Source: Kitasatospora humi (lineage in GTDB: Bacteria; Actinomycetota; Actinomycetes; Streptomycetales; Streptomycetaceae). Taken from it: 64,000 nucleotides of DNA. The notes beneath the pieces are model-generated. The model had not been told where the DNA came from. It saw only the letters and a list, made by a program, of their open reading frames with translations, and did no database searches. The stretch is taken from contig NZ_JAJJPA010000024.1 of NCBI RefSeq assembly GCF_020907985.1, positions 40,364 to 104,363 on the forward strand. The letters are read 5' to 3'. Below, piece after piece: positions 41,709 through 50,789 of the stretch; position 1 is the first letter of the stretch; every line of letters begins with the position of its first letter. The position numbers and the translations under genes were made by a program.

Positions 41709-42608
41709 ATGTCTCGCGCACTCACCGTCGCCGCCGTTGCCGCTGCCGCCGCCATGGCGCTGACCGCCTGCTCCAGTTCGTCGAACAACCCGCTCGGAGG
41801 TTCCGGTGGTTCCGGTGGCTCCGGCAGAGTGACCATCGGCTCCGCCAACTTCCCGGAGAACGTGCTGCTCGCCTCGATCTACTCACAGGCCTTGCAGGCC
41901 AAGGGCATCAAGGTGGACGAGAAGTTCAACATCGGCAGCCGCGAGGTGCTCTACGGCCAGATCAAGGACGGGAGCCTGGCGATACTGCCCGAGTACAACG
42001 GCGCGCTGCTCGCCTATCTGGACCCCAAGTCGACCGCCGCGACCAGCGACGACGTCAACGCGGCACTGGCCAAGGAACTGCCGGGTTCGCTGGAGATCCT
42101 CAACTCCGCTCCCGCCGAGGACAAGGACTCGCTGACGGTCAGCAAGGCGATCGCCGACAAGGACGACTTGAAGAGCATCGCCGATCTCGCCCCGTTCGCC
42201 GGGCAGTTCACCATAGGCGGCCAGCCGGAGTTCAAGTCCCGGCGTGAGCAGCAGTTCAAGGACGTCTACGGGCTGGACTTCAAGGAGTGGAAGCCGACCG
42301 CGGACACCACCGCCAACGCGATCAAGGACGGCACGCTGCAGGTCGGCGACGTCTTCACCACCGATCCGCGGATCGTCTCGCTCGGGCTGGTCTCGCTGGA
42401 CGACCCGAAGAACGTCTTCGGCGCCCAGAACGTGACCCCGCTGGTCAACAAGAGCAAGGTGAACGACACCGAGACCGGGGTGCTCAACGCGGTCTCGGCC
42501 AAGCTGGACACGGCCGGGCTCACCGCCCTGATGAAGCGGGTGTCGGTGGACAAGGACGACCCGTCGGCGGTGGCCAAGGACTGGGTGAAGAGCAACGGGC
42601 TGGGCTGA
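41709..42608 (+). CDS. Osmoprotectant-binding lipoprotein (OpuCC-like)
   Basis: Substrate-binding lipoprotein of 299 residues. Lipobox LTAC at about residues 18-21, Ser/Gly tether, then the OpuAC-type fold: VTIGSANFPENVLLASIYSQ, the ILPEYNGALLAYLD hinge, and LQVGDVFTTDPRI. Substrates are probably quaternary amines such as glycine betaine, carnitine or choline. It completes the four-gene transporter. Confidence 0.9.
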   Translation: MSRALTVAAVAAAAAMALTACSSSSNNPLGGSGGSGGSGRVTIGSANFPENVLLASIYSQALQAKGIKVDEKFNIGSREVLYGQIKDGSLAILPEYNGALLAYLDPKSTAATSDDVNAALAKELPGSLEILNSAPAEDKDSLTVSKAIADKDDLKSIADLAPFAGQFTIGGQPEFKSRREQQFKDVYGLDFKEWKPTADTTANAIKDGTLQVGDVFTTDPRIVSLGLVSLDDPKNVFGAQNVTPLVNKSKVNDTETGVLNAVSAKLDTAGLTALMKRVSVDKDDPSAVAKDWVKSNGLG

Positions 42609-42643
42609 CGCCCGCAGACGCTTCCTGGGCGGGCGCCCACGGA

Positions 42644-42709
42644 CACGGCACTGCCCCGGGCGGAGGGGCTGGCGAGAATCCGCCGGCTTCCGTCCGGGGC
42701 AGTGCCGTG
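42644..42709. terminator. Bidirectional terminator between transporter and lytic transglycosylase
   Basis: CACGGCACTGCCCCGG (42644-42659) pairs over 16 bp with CCGGGGCAGTGCCGTG (42694-42709), with a 34-nt loop that may fold further. It is placed between two convergent genes. Confidence 0.8.
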
Positions 42710-42728
42710 CGTGCTGCCGGCTGTCGGC

Positions 42729-43553
42729 TTAGTACCAGTGGTGGGCCTGCCACCAGGTCCAGGCGCCGTTCGGGCTGCCGTAGCGCTCGTTCATGTAGTT
42801 CAGGGTCCACTTGATCTGGGTCACCGGGTTGGTGCGCCAGTCGGCACCGGCGGACGCCATCTTGGTGGCGGGCAGCGCCTGGCCGAGGCCGTACGAGCCG
42901 GAGGACGGGTTGACCGCCAGGTAGTTCCAGCTGCTCTCGTGGCTGACCACCTGGTTGAAGGAGGCCCACTGGTCGGCCGGGACCATGGTCTGGGCCAGCG
43001 CGCGCAGGCCGCTCGGGCTGGTGTCGGTGGCGACCACCGGGGCGGGCTGGGGCGCGGGCTTCGGGGCCGGCTGGGGAGCAGGCTGCGGGGCCGGCTGGGG
43101 GGCGGGCTGCGGCGCGGGCTGCGGGGCCGGCTGGGGCGCGGGCTGCTCGGGGGCGGCCGGCTGCGGAGCCGGGGCCTGCTCCTGGGCCGGCTGCGGCGCG
43201 GCGGCCGGGGCGGCGGGCTGGGCCTTCGCCGGGGCCTGGTAGGGCGCAGTGGTCAGGGTGTCGTGGTGCTGGGCACCGTGCGACTGCAGGTAGGGGGCGT
43301 TCTGCAGCTTGCCGGTGTCACCGGCGGCGGCCACCGGAGTCACACCGGCGGGCAGGTCCTTGGTGGAGAAGGCCAGGGTCTGACCGTGCTGCACGTCGGC
43401 GGTGGCGTGCGGGGTGGCGGACGGCGCCGGGGTGGCGGCGTCGGAGGGGAGCGCGAAGGCCACGGCGGAGGCGGCGACGGCGGCGGTCAGGCCGGCCGAG
43501 GCGAGAACCACGGAGGATCGCTGCCGCACGGTGGTCATAAGGGCGCTGCGCAT
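42729..43553 (-). CDS. Secreted lytic transglycosylase with QPAP-repeat linker
   Basis: Predicted cell-wall hydrolase of 274 residues. It has a signal peptide (VVLASAGLTAAVAASAVAFA), then a low-complexity spacer with about seven QPAP units, then an SLT/Rpf-like catalytic domain with Glu in VVSHESSWNYLAVN and GSYGLGQALPATKM. The ending is ERYGSPNGAWTWWQAHHWY, typical of actinomycete wall hydrolases. The Pro-rich region probably spans the peptidoglycan. ATG at 43553; a second Met five codons in is an alternative. Likely role: peptidoglycan remodelling during growth or germination. Confidence 0.85.
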   Translation of the reverse strand: MRSALMTTVRQRSSVVLASAGLTAAVAASAVAFALPSDAATPAPSATPHATADVQHGQTLAFSTKDLPAGVTPVAAAGDTGKLQNAPYLQSHGAQHHDTLTTAPYQAPAKAQPAAPAAAPQPAQEQAPAPQPAAPEQPAPQPAPQPAPQPAPQPAPQPAPQPAPKPAPQPAPVVATDTSPSGLRALAQTMVPADQWASFNQVVSHESSWNYLAVNPSSGSYGLGQALPATKMASAGADWRTNPVTQIKWTLNYMNERYGSPNGAWTWWQAHHWY

Positions 43554-44112
43554 ACTTCTGGTACCTCTTCGGCGTTGCGTGGTCCCGGGCGCACGGCAGC
43601 ATCGCGGCACGAGGCCGCACGCATGCTGCGAAGGCGCGTCGGTGACCGTGGGACACCCCGGAGTCGGTCAGTGTCCGAACGGAGCGCTCCACCTCTGAAA
43701 ACTCGGCACCTGATGGGGCTGAACCGTTCAGCCCGGTGCGGGCGGCGCGCTTGGCGACTCGTCCAGGTTTAACGTGGCCCGCCGCCGGGCAGCAAGGAGC
43801 GCTCTTACGACGGCCGGTAGGAGGAACGCTGCGGCCTGCCTATCCGGCCGCTCAGCCGTGGCGCAGCTGCCTACGACCCGTCGTCGTAGGCCTGGAACGC
43901 CTGTGGGCATGCTCACCAGCCAGGCAGCGATTCGCCTACGTTCCGTACTTGCGCCAGCACGGTCCGGCCACGCTTCCGCCTGCGCTCCGTGCTTGCACCG
44001 GCACGTTCCGCCCGCCAGTGCCACCGAATTCCGTGCCAGCGCCAACCCGCTCCGCCCGGCGTTCCGCACGCGTTCGTCGGATCGCCCGGCAAGGTCGGAA
44101 CTGTTAGGACTC
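43554..44112. other. Divergent intergenic region, long leader of the transglycosylase
   Basis: About 560 bp with no gene I can support. At 43716-43734 lies a near-perfect 19-bp palindrome (GGGCTGAAC C GTTCAGCCC). Actinomycete wall hydrolases of this type often have long regulated leaders, some with c-di-AMP riboswitches. I cannot trace a complete riboswitch here. Confidence 0.45.
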
Positions 44113-44136
44113 TTGACAGATAACTGGTCTAGTCCA
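44113..44136 (+). promoter_or_regulatory. Chitinase promoter with DasR-type (dre) operator
   Basis: A TTGACA -35-like hexamer at 44113-44118 is followed by ACTGGTCTAGTCCA at 44123-44136. That matches the DasR-responsive element consensus ACTGGTCTAGACCA at all but one position. It lies about 130 bp upstream of the GH18 gene. DasR is the GntR-family N-acetylglucosamine-responsive regulator that controls chitinase genes in Streptomyces. Confidence 0.8.
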
Positions 44137-44264
44137 ACGATTGGACCCGCTCCCTGACCGGCCCTGCCGCGCACCGCCCGACCGACGTTTCGGCGCCGGT
44201 CGTCCCCGTGCGCGGTGCCCAATACGTGCGCCACTTCTCCCTCCCCCCACAAGCTGGAGCACTG

Positions 44265-46103
44265 ATGCCACTTCAGAGACCGTTCCAGGCGGCGCTGACC
44301 GTCGGAGCCGCGCTGGCGGCGTCGGCCGGCCTGCTGGTCGGCGCCCCCGCCGCCGCCCAGGCCGCCACGGCCGCCACCGCCCCAACCACCGCTCCCGCCG
44401 TCCCCATTGCCACCGCCAGCCCCACCGGCACCCCCACCGCCGTCACCACCGGCACCCCGCTGCCCGCGCATGTCTTCGCCCCCTACTACGAGGCCTACAC
44501 ACCCGGGAGCCTCTCCGGCCAGGCCGGCCAGTCCGGCAACAAGTACCTGAGCATGGCCTTCGTCCAGGCCGCCACCAAGGGCTCCTGCTCCGTCTACTGG
44601 GACGGCGACACCTCGACCCCGATCGCCGCGTCCTCGTTCGGCAGCGACATCGCCGGGCTCCAGGCGTCCGGCGGCAATGTGATCCCGTCCTTCGGCGGCT
44701 ACGCAGCCGACAACGGCGGCACCGAGATCGCCGACAGCTGCACCGACGTCAACCAGATCGCGGCCGCCTACGAGTCGGTGATCACCACCTACAACGTCAG
44801 CCGGATCGACCTGGACACCGAGGACAACTCGCTGACCAACACCGCCGGGATCGACCGCCGCAACAAGGCGGTCAAGCTGGTCGAGGACTGGGCGGCGGCG
44901 AACGGACGCAACGTCCAGTTCTCCTACACCTTGCCGACCACCACCGGCGGCCTGGCCGACAGCGGCCTCAGCGTGCTGAAGAATGCGGTCGGCAACAACG
45001 CCCGCATCGACGTCGTCAACATCATGACCTTCGACTACTACGACGGCGCCACCCACCAGATGGCCACCGACGCGGAGCACGCGGCCGGCGGCCTCTACAA
45101 CCAGCTGGCCCAGCTCTATCCGGGCAAGTCGGCCGCGCAGCTGTGGGATTCGATCGGCATCACCCTGATGCCGGGCGTGGACGACTACGGCGCCGCCGAG
45201 ACCACCACCGTCGCCGACGCGCGGAACGTGCAGGCCTGGGCCACCTCGAAGGGCGTCAACACGCTTGCCTTCTGGGCGTTGCAGCGTGACAACGGCAGCT
45301 GTGCGGTGGGCACCGCCGGCTCCGACACCTGCTCCGGAATAGCCCAGAACACCTGGGACTTCAGCCACGCCCTGGAGCCCTTCACCTCCTCCGGTGGCAG
45401 CACGGGCAACGACTTCGCGCTCAGCGACTCGCCGGCGTCCGGCTCCGTCCAGGCGGGCTCCAGCACCACGGCCACGGTGAGCACGTCGGTCACCTCCGGC
45501 TCGGCGCAGAGCATCGCCCTCTCCGTCTCCGGCGCGCCCGCCGGCGTCACCGCCGCGATCAGCCCCAACAGCGTCACCGCAGGCGGCACCGCCACGCTCA
45601 GCTTGTCCGTCGATTCCGGTGCGGCGCCCGGTAGTTACCCGCTCAGCATCACCGGCACCGCCGCCTCCGGCAGCCACAGCAGCACGTACACGCTCACCGT
45701 CACCAGCAGCGGTGGCGGTGGCGGGGCCCTGGTGAACGGCGGCTTCGAGACCGGCAGCCTCAGTCCGTGGACCTGCCAGGGCGGCGGCGCGGTGGTCAAC
45801 AGCCCGGTGCACTCCGGCAGCCACGCCCTGCGGCTCACGCCCACCGCGAGCCAGACCGGCGAGTGCGACCAGACCCTGGCCTTGCAGCCCAACCACGCCT
45901 ACACGCTGACTGGTTGGGTGCAGGGCAACTACGCCTATATCGGGGTCAGCGGCGGCGCCAGCGGGTCCAACTGGGCCTCCGGCAGCGGCTGGACCAAGCT
46001 GGCCGTCCCGTTCACCACCGACGCCTCCGGCGTCGTAACCGTGTACGTGCACGGCTGGTACAGCCAAGGCGACGTCTACGGCGACGACTTCGCGATCAGT
46101 TGA
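44265..46103 (+). CDS. Secreted GH18 chitinase-like protein
   Basis: Predicted exported chitin-degrading enzyme, 612 residues. It has a signal peptide (VGAALAASAGLLVGAPAAA), a Thr/Pro linker and a GH18 barrel from HVFAPYYEAYTPG. The catalytic motif is RIDLDTEDNS (D-x-D-x-E), with supporting stretches FSYTLPTTTGGL and VNIMTFDYYDG. A fibronectin/Ig-like module follows (about residues 390-480), then a CBM4/9-like sandwich (ALVNGGFETGSLSPWTC). ATG with CTGGAG upstream. The dre operator upstream supports chitin/GlcNAc regulation. Confidence 0.87.
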   Translation: MPLQRPFQAALTVGAALAASAGLLVGAPAAAQAATAATAPTTAPAVPIATASPTGTPTAVTTGTPLPAHVFAPYYEAYTPGSLSGQAGQSGNKYLSMAFVQAATKGSCSVYWDGDTSTPIAASSFGSDIAGLQASGGNVIPSFGGYAADNGGTEIADSCTDVNQIAAAYESVITTYNVSRIDLDTEDNSLTNTAGIDRRNKAVKLVEDWAAANGRNVQFSYTLPTTTGGLADSGLSVLKNAVGNNARIDVVNIMTFDYYDGATHQMATDAEHAAGGLYNQLAQLYPGKSAAQLWDSIGITLMPGVDDYGAAETTTVADARNVQAWATSKGVNTLAFWALQRDNGSCAVGTAGSDTCSGIAQNTWDFSHALEPFTSSGGSTGNDFALSDSPASGSVQAGSSTTATVSTSVTSGSAQSIALSVSGAPAGVTAAISPNSVTAGGTATLSLSVDSGAAPGSYPLSITGTAASGSHSSTYTLTVTSSGGGGGALVNGGFETGSLSPWTCQGGGAVVNSPVHSGSHALRLTPTASQTGECDQTLALQPNHAYTLTGWVQGNYAYIGVSGGASGSNWASGSGWTKLAVPFTTDASGVVTVYVHGWYSQGDVYGDDFAIS

Positions 46104-46170
46104 CGCATCGCTTCGGGGCCGCCCACCGGCGCGGTGCAGGCGGCGCGGCCCCGGGGCGTCGCCCAGCGCC

Positions 46171-46230
46171 ACTCGGCACTACTCGGCGCTACTCAGCGCT
46201 ACTCGGCACTACTCGACGCTACTCCGCACT
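46171..46230. repeat. 10-bp tandem repeat running into the GlcD-like gene
   Basis: Six exact-length units of ACTCGGCRCT-type sequence (46171, 46181, 46191, 46201, 46211, 46221), each with zero to two changes. The last unit and a half form the final codons and stop of the minus-strand FAD oxidase. The period is about one helical turn. Confidence 0.9.
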
Positions 46231-47640
46231 GCTGGCACTGACGGCAAGGAGCTTGCCGGGGTTCATGATGCCCAGGGGGTCAAGGGCGGTCTTCACGGTG
46301 CGCAGCAGTTCCAGTTCGAGCGGCTCCCGGGTCACCGTCAGGGAGTCGCGCTTGAGGACGCCGATGCCGTGCTCCGCGCTGATCGAGCCGCCGTACCCGG
46401 CGACCACCCGGAACACCAACGCTGATACGGTATGGGCACGTTCGAACCCGGTCAGCACATTGACGTGGACGTTGCCGTCGCCCACATGTCCGAAGGCGTT
46501 GACCCGGACGCCTGGGAAGGCCGCTGCCAACTCCCGTTCGACGTCCGCAATGAAGGCGGCGATCGCACCGAGCGGCACGCTGACGTCATGCTTGACCGCG
46601 CCGCCGGCCCTCTTCTCCGCCTCCGGCAGCGCCTCGCGCAACCCCCACAACGCCCTCGCCTGCGGGCGGTCCAGCGCCGGCACGGCATCGGCGGCCAGCT
46701 CCAGGCGGATGGCCTCCGCAAGGAAGGACTCCAACTGGGCGGCCAGCCCGGCGCCGTCCCTGGTGGTCGTGGCCTCGACGAGCAGGTACCACGGGTGCGG
46801 CCGGGCGAACGGGTCCTTCATGTCGGGCAGTTGGGTGATCAGCAGGTCCATCCCGGTCCGACCGATCAGCTCCAGGGCGGTGAGCCGGTCCTCGAAGCAC
46901 TCGCGGGCCAGTGCGAACAGCGCTGTGAGAACGGTCGATTGGGGAAGGGCGAGCAGTGCGACCGCTTGATGCCGGGGGCGCGGCACCAAGCGCACGGTGG
47001 CGGCGGTGACCACGCCCAGGGTGCCCTCGGAGCCGATCAGCAGTTGCTTGAGGTCATACCCGCTGTTGTCCTTGCGCAGGCTGCGCAGGCCGTGCCAGAT
47101 CCGGCCGTCCGGAAGCACCGCCTCCAGGCCGAGCACCAGGTCGCGGAGCATTCCGTACCGCAGCACATTGCTGCCGCCTGCGTTGGTGCCGATCGCACCG
47201 CCGAGCCGGGCACTGCCCTCGGATGCCAGCCGCAGCGGAAAGAGCAAGCCGACGTCCTCCGCAGCCCGCTGAACGTCCGCCAACACGCAGCCACTTTCGG
47301 CGGTGAGTGCGAAGTCGGCCGGGTCGACGTTACGGATCCGGTCCAAGCCCCTTACACTCAGGACCAGTTGGCTCTCCTCGCCGAGCGGGATCGCGCCGCC
47401 GACCAGTCCCGTGCCGCCCGCGAACGGCACCACGGGGACCCGGTGCCGTGCGCAGATCGTGATCGCCGCGGCCACCTCGGCGGTGCTGCGCGGCCGCAGC
47501 ACCGCAGCCGGCCGGGCCGGCAGCAGGCCGCGCTCGTCCCGGACGAAGCCGGCCGCCGGATCGCCCGGCGCCAGCACGCCCGTCGGACCGAGGGCAGCCC
47601 TGAGCTCGGAAACGGCGACGGGCAGCTCACCAGGCGTCAT
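46219..47640 (-). CDS. FAD-linked oxidase, GlcD-like (D-lactate/glycolate dehydrogenase family)
   Basis: A 473-residue flavoprotein oxidising a 2-hydroxyacid. The FAD-binding PCMH domain has VVPFAGGTGLVGGA and RLGGAIGTNAGGSNVLRYG; the C-terminal domain has the metal/substrate-binding FGHVGDGNVHVNV and SAEHGIGVLKR. The last residues are encoded by a 10-bp repeat tract. The ATG at 47640 begins MTPGELPVAV. It is divergent from the FMN-binding gene with about 50 bp between. It is not linked to lutABC, 6 kb away, but could share substrates. Confidence 0.88.
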   Translation of the reverse strand: MTPGELPVAVSELRAALGPTGVLAPGDPAAGFVRDERGLLPARPAAVLRPRSTAEVAAAITICARHRVPVVPFAGGTGLVGGAIPLGEESQLVLSVRGLDRIRNVDPADFALTAESGCVLADVQRAAEDVGLLFPLRLASEGSARLGGAIGTNAGGSNVLRYGMLRDLVLGLEAVLPDGRIWHGLRSLRKDNSGYDLKQLLIGSEGTLGVVTAATVRLVPRPRHQAVALLALPQSTVLTALFALARECFEDRLTALELIGRTGMDLLITQLPDMKDPFARPHPWYLLVEATTTRDGAGLAAQLESFLAEAIRLELAADAVPALDRPQARALWGLREALPEAEKRAGGAVKHDVSVPLGAIAAFIADVERELAAAFPGVRVNAFGHVGDGNVHVNVLTGFERAHTVSALVFRVVAGYGGSISAEHGIGVLKRDSLTVTREPLELELLRTVKTALDPLGIMNPGKLLAVSASSAE

Positions 47641-47691
47641 GTGACCAACGTTATCTCCAGCCGTGTGAGCCGGTCCGCTAGATTGCGCCAC

Positions 47692-48420
47692 ATGACCAGG
47701 AACAGCTCGATGATCAGCTCAACGGCCGACGCTCCGCGGTACGGCAGTTCACCGGCCGAAGGCCCACAGCCCGTCAGCCTGTTCGATGCGCTGCGGGCCG
47801 GCGCCGTCACCGACGCCGCCACCCTGCGCGAGGTCTACGAGATGCCGGGCGAGGCGGCCCAGCACAAGCAGGTGGACCGCATCCATGAGGTGACCAAGCG
47901 CTTGATCGCCAGCTCGTCCTTCGTCCTGGTGGCCAGCACCGGCGCGGACGGCAGCTGCGACGTGTCACCGCGCGGCGGGCCGGCCGGATTCGTCTCCGTC
48001 CTCGACGAACACACCCTCGCGATACCCGACGCCACCGGCAACAAGCGGCTGGACACCCTGCAGAACATCGTGGCCACCGGCCAGGCCGGACTGCTCTTCC
48101 TGTTCCCCGGCCGCACGAACATCCTGCGCGTCAACGGGCGGGCGTGCATCTCCACCGACCCGCAGCTGCTTGCCCAGCTCACCGCCGTCGGCAAGCCACC
48201 GCGCAGTGCCATCGTGGTCCGCGTCGAGGAGGTCTACGGGCACTGCCCCAAGTCGGTGCTGCGCGGCTCCCTCTGGCAGCCCGAGAAGTGGCTCCCCAAG
48301 GACGCCGTCCCCAGCACCGCCGAGGTCACCCTCTCCCACCTGTCCACCTCGATGGGCGGGCTGACGATGGAGATGATCCAGCAGGACGAGCGGGACGCGC
48401 TGCGGTACCGCTACGAGTAG
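47692..48420 (+). CDS. FMN-binding pyridoxamine 5'-phosphate oxidase-like protein
   Basis: A 242-residue split-barrel flavin/F420-binding protein. The barrel begins at ASSSFVLVASTGADGSCDVSPRG, followed by DATGNKRLDTLQNI and a conserved LLFLFPGRTNILRVNGRA. The SAIVVRVEEVYGHCPKSVLR segment is typical of the MSMEG_1061-type subgroup. ATG at 47692. The exact reaction is unknown; these proteins often act as oxidoreductases on small organics. Confidence 0.82.
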   Translation: MTRNSSMISSTADAPRYGSSPAEGPQPVSLFDALRAGAVTDAATLREVYEMPGEAAQHKQVDRIHEVTKRLIASSSFVLVASTGADGSCDVSPRGGPAGFVSVLDEHTLAIPDATGNKRLDTLQNIVATGQAGLLFLFPGRTNILRVNGRACISTDPQLLAQLTAVGKPPRSAIVVRVEEVYGHCPKSVLRGSLWQPEKWLPKDAVPSTAEVTLSHLSTSMGGLTMEMIQQDERDALRYRYE

Positions 48421-48580
48421 GTCGTACTGCCCTCGCGCCTTCTGGTCCTTCTGGTCCTTGCTTCTTCGGGCCTCGCGTCCCTGCGCCCCCACGCTCGCGG
48501 GGATCGTTGCACCATTCTGGTCTGCGCACTTGCATCGCCGCGCACCATTGTTCGAGCTTCGCGCCCTTTCACACCCCCTG

Positions 48581-49102
48581 CTAGCCGTCACCCTCCGCCT
48601 TGGCCATCAGCTCCCATGAGTGGGCGCCGTCGATCGACTGGCGGATCACGTCGGCATGACCGGCGTGCCGGGCAGTCTCCTCGATCAGGTGCAGCAACAC
48701 CCACCGCGCCGACCACTGGGCGGCCTGCGCGTTGGCACACGGCACATCCAGCGAGGGCAGGGCCGCCACCACCTCCTCCGTTTCGGCGGCGGCCTTCTCC
48801 CAGTTCGCCAGCAGGGCGTCGACGGTGTCCCCCTCAGCCCGCTGGAACTCGGCACCCGGGTCAGTGATCGGCCACAGGCCGGGCAGCTCCCGCCCGGCCA
48901 AGGCGGCGAGCACCCAGCGCCGCTCGGTGACGGCGGCGTGCTTGAGCAGCCCGGCGAGCGACAGCTCGCTGGTGCTCGGCACCGACCAGGCCTGCTCATC
49001 GGTGAGCCCGAACACGGCGAACCGCAGCGCCGCGCGCTGCTGTTGGAGAAACCCGAGCAACGCGGAGCGCTCATCCGGCGCGGGTGGGGCAAACCTCGAC
49101 AT
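48581..49102 (-). CDS. DinB/DUF664-family protein
   Basis: A 173-residue four-helix-bundle protein of the DinB-like metalloenzyme superfamily, which includes mycothiol-dependent enzymes. Likely metal ligands are His in LLKHAAVTERRW, and the pair in LLHLIEETARHAGHADVIR. The ATG at 49102 has GGAGGGCC upstream. Substrate unknown. Confidence 0.85.
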   Translation of the reverse strand: MSRFAPPAPDERSALLGFLQQQRAALRFAVFGLTDEQAWSVPSTSELSLAGLLKHAAVTERRWVLAALAGRELPGLWPITDPGAEFQRAEGDTVDALLANWEKAAAETEEVVAALPSLDVPCANAQAAQWSARWVLLHLIEETARHAGHADVIRQSIDGAHSWELMAKAEGDG

Positions 49103-49199
49103 CGGCCCTCCTGGGAACAAGGATTCTGGCGGCTCCACAGCCCTGTTCTCCCACCCTCGCACGGTGGACCGACAACTCTCGGGTTATTCGCCTCGCGTG

Positions 49200-49600
49200 G
49201 GTGTTGCGGGTTGCGGCTCCTTTGGGGGGAGCGGAGGAAGCAGCCGGACAAGGCAGCACGCCTCGCGCCCGGCGACCTGCTGCACTGCGGGCGACGGACG
49301 GCGGACGGGAAGCGGCGGGGCAGGCGGCGGGCGGCGGGCGGCGGGTAACGGACGGCAAGCGGCGGGCGGCAGGAGGCAGGCGACAGCCGGCGGGCAGCAG
49401 GCGGCGGGCGGCAGGTGACGGGCGACGGGCGACGGGCAGCAGGCGGCGGATGGAGACGGCCGACAGGCGGCAGGCGACGGCCGGCAGGCGGTAGGCGGTA
49501 GGCGACGGCCGGCGGGCGGCAAGCGGGGCAAGCGGCGGGAGGAGACGGCCGGCAGGCGGCAGGTGACGGGCGGAGGCGGGCCACAAGATCGGGAAGTACC
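49200..49600. repeat. G-rich low-complexity tract (GGCGGGCGGCAGG family)
   Basis: About 350 bp of irregular short units such as GGCGGGCGGC, GGCAGGCGAC, GGCGGGCAGC and GACGGGCGAC between roughly 49300 and 49570. Frames through it are just repeated dipeptides. It lies between the DinB gene and the TetR gene. Confidence 0.8.
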
Positions 49601-49974
49601 GGCGCGATCGCGTTCATGGCGGCATCGAGCCGCGTCCATCTGCCTGATCAGCAAAAGGGGGTCCATCCGGGGCCGCCGCGCACAAGGCCCACCCGGCGGG
49701 AACCCGTCCACCTCGGGCAGCGGCGCGCGGCGCCGGCTCAACGCTGCACACGGGGCCAACCACCCACGCGGGGGCCCAACGGGGCCGGTTCGCCCCGGCC
49801 GCACAAGGCCGACACAGCGGAGCGGACTCGGACGCCTGGGCTCGGCCGGGCGCCGGCGGCGCGCGGCGCCGGCGGGCACCCTGCGTGCTCGCCCTCGCCA
49901 CCAGGGCCGGCCGCGAACGTGGCCCGCCCGGGGTGCGACCGCAGTGGGCCGGCGGGCCGGCCCGGGGAGCGCGG
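49601..49974. other. Gene-free stretch beyond the G-rich tract
   Basis: About 370 bp, high GC, rich in GGGGCCAACC and CACAAGGCC-like words. No frame, RNA or terminator that I can support. Confidence 0.5.
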
Positions 49975-50619
49975 TCAGGGCGCCGGCAGAGGTGCCTGGA
50001 GCAGGGCGGCTGCCATGCTTGCCAGGTCGGCGAGGAAGAACGCTTCGTCGGTGAGCGGCTGTTCGCCATCGGTGTACTGACGTGCCCGGTCCGCTAGGGC
50101 GGTGCGGATCAGGGTGAGCGCCAGGTCGAGCCGCTGGCGGCGGACCGGCTCGGGCAGGCCGGCGACGCCCGGGGGCACGGCCAGCCGCTCGGTGAGACGG
50201 TCGACGAAGCGCTGCTGGCCCTGGCGAGCCGAGGACCCGTCAGGGAACTCGGATGAGGCACCGCCCCGGTGCGCGAGTTGAGCGGAGATCCGCAGCGCGT
50301 GGCGACCGTGGGCGGTGCGCAGCTCGGTCGCCTCGGCTTCGATCAGGGCGCGGACCAGCTCGGGCAGGTCGAGGCCGGGCAGCTCGGGCAACCGCGGTGC
50401 CAGCGCGCCTTCCGTGCGGTCCTGACGGGCCTTCATGATTTCATCGAGCAGCCCTGCCCGGGAACCGAAGTGGTACTGCACGGCCGAGGGATTGGCCTGC
50501 CCCGCCAATCGGACGATGTCCCGAGTTTGGGCGCCGTCCACGCCCTGGGTGGCGAAGAGTTGCTCGGCTGCGTGCAGCAGTTTCTCGCGGGTATCGCTTC
50601 GTCCGGTGGTTCGTGCCAT
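49975..50619 (-). CDS. TetR-family transcriptional regulator
   Basis: A 214-residue repressor. The N-terminal helix-turn-helix reads TREKLLHAAEQLFATQGVDGAQTRDIV, then AGQANPSAVQYHFGSRAGLL; the C-terminal ligand domain is helical. Start choice: ATG 50619 (MARTTG) or ATG 50643 (MPSITI), which overlaps the first of four palindromes. Neither has a clear ribosome site, so a leaderless transcript is possible. The palindromes run from its own start to the RidA gene, arguing for self-regulation and control of that operon. Confidence 0.87.
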   Translation of the reverse strand: MARTTGRSDTREKLLHAAEQLFATQGVDGAQTRDIVRLAGQANPSAVQYHFGSRAGLLDEIMKARQDRTEGALAPRLPELPGLDLPELVRALIEAEATELRTAHGRHALRISAQLAHRGGASSEFPDGSSARQGQQRFVDRLTERLAVPPGVAGLPEPVRRQRLDLALTLIRTALADRARQYTDGEQPLTDEAFFLADLASMAAALLQAPLPAP

Positions 50620-50630
50620 GGCGAGGATGG

Positions 50631-50648
50631 TAATGCTGGGCATTATTA
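50631..50648. promoter_or_regulatory. Palindrome 1 of 4, putative TetR operator
   Basis: TAATGCTGGGCATTATTA, an imperfect dyad overlapping the possible upstream start of the TetR gene. It shares the TAATRMTGGRCATTA core with the other three sites. Confidence 0.65.
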
Positions 50649-50765
50649 CTGTCGAGGAGGCTCAGCGCCCTGTTGCTTCTGGGCGGACGCCATTCAGTGA
50701 ACAGGTGATGCCGGGCTGGCGCCCTAAACGAGCCGGCCACCGCCGATGCGGCGCTCAGGCGAGGA

Positions 50766-50789
50766 CGCTAATAATGGGCATTATTAGCG
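50766..50789. promoter_or_regulatory. Palindrome 2 of 4, perfect dyad
   Basis: Arms CGCTAATAATG (50766-50776) and CATTATTAGCG (50779-50789) are perfect 11-bp complements around GG. It is the best copy of the family. Confidence 0.75.

Noticed and set aside
43554..43800. c-di-AMP (ydaO-type) riboswitch before the transglycosylase
   Set aside because: Only one hairpin-like element matches; the other conserved parts were not found by eye.
43728..46172. 814-codon minus-strand frame opposite the chitinase
   Set aside because: No domain logic; the plus strand has a signal peptide, GH18 motif and dre promoter.
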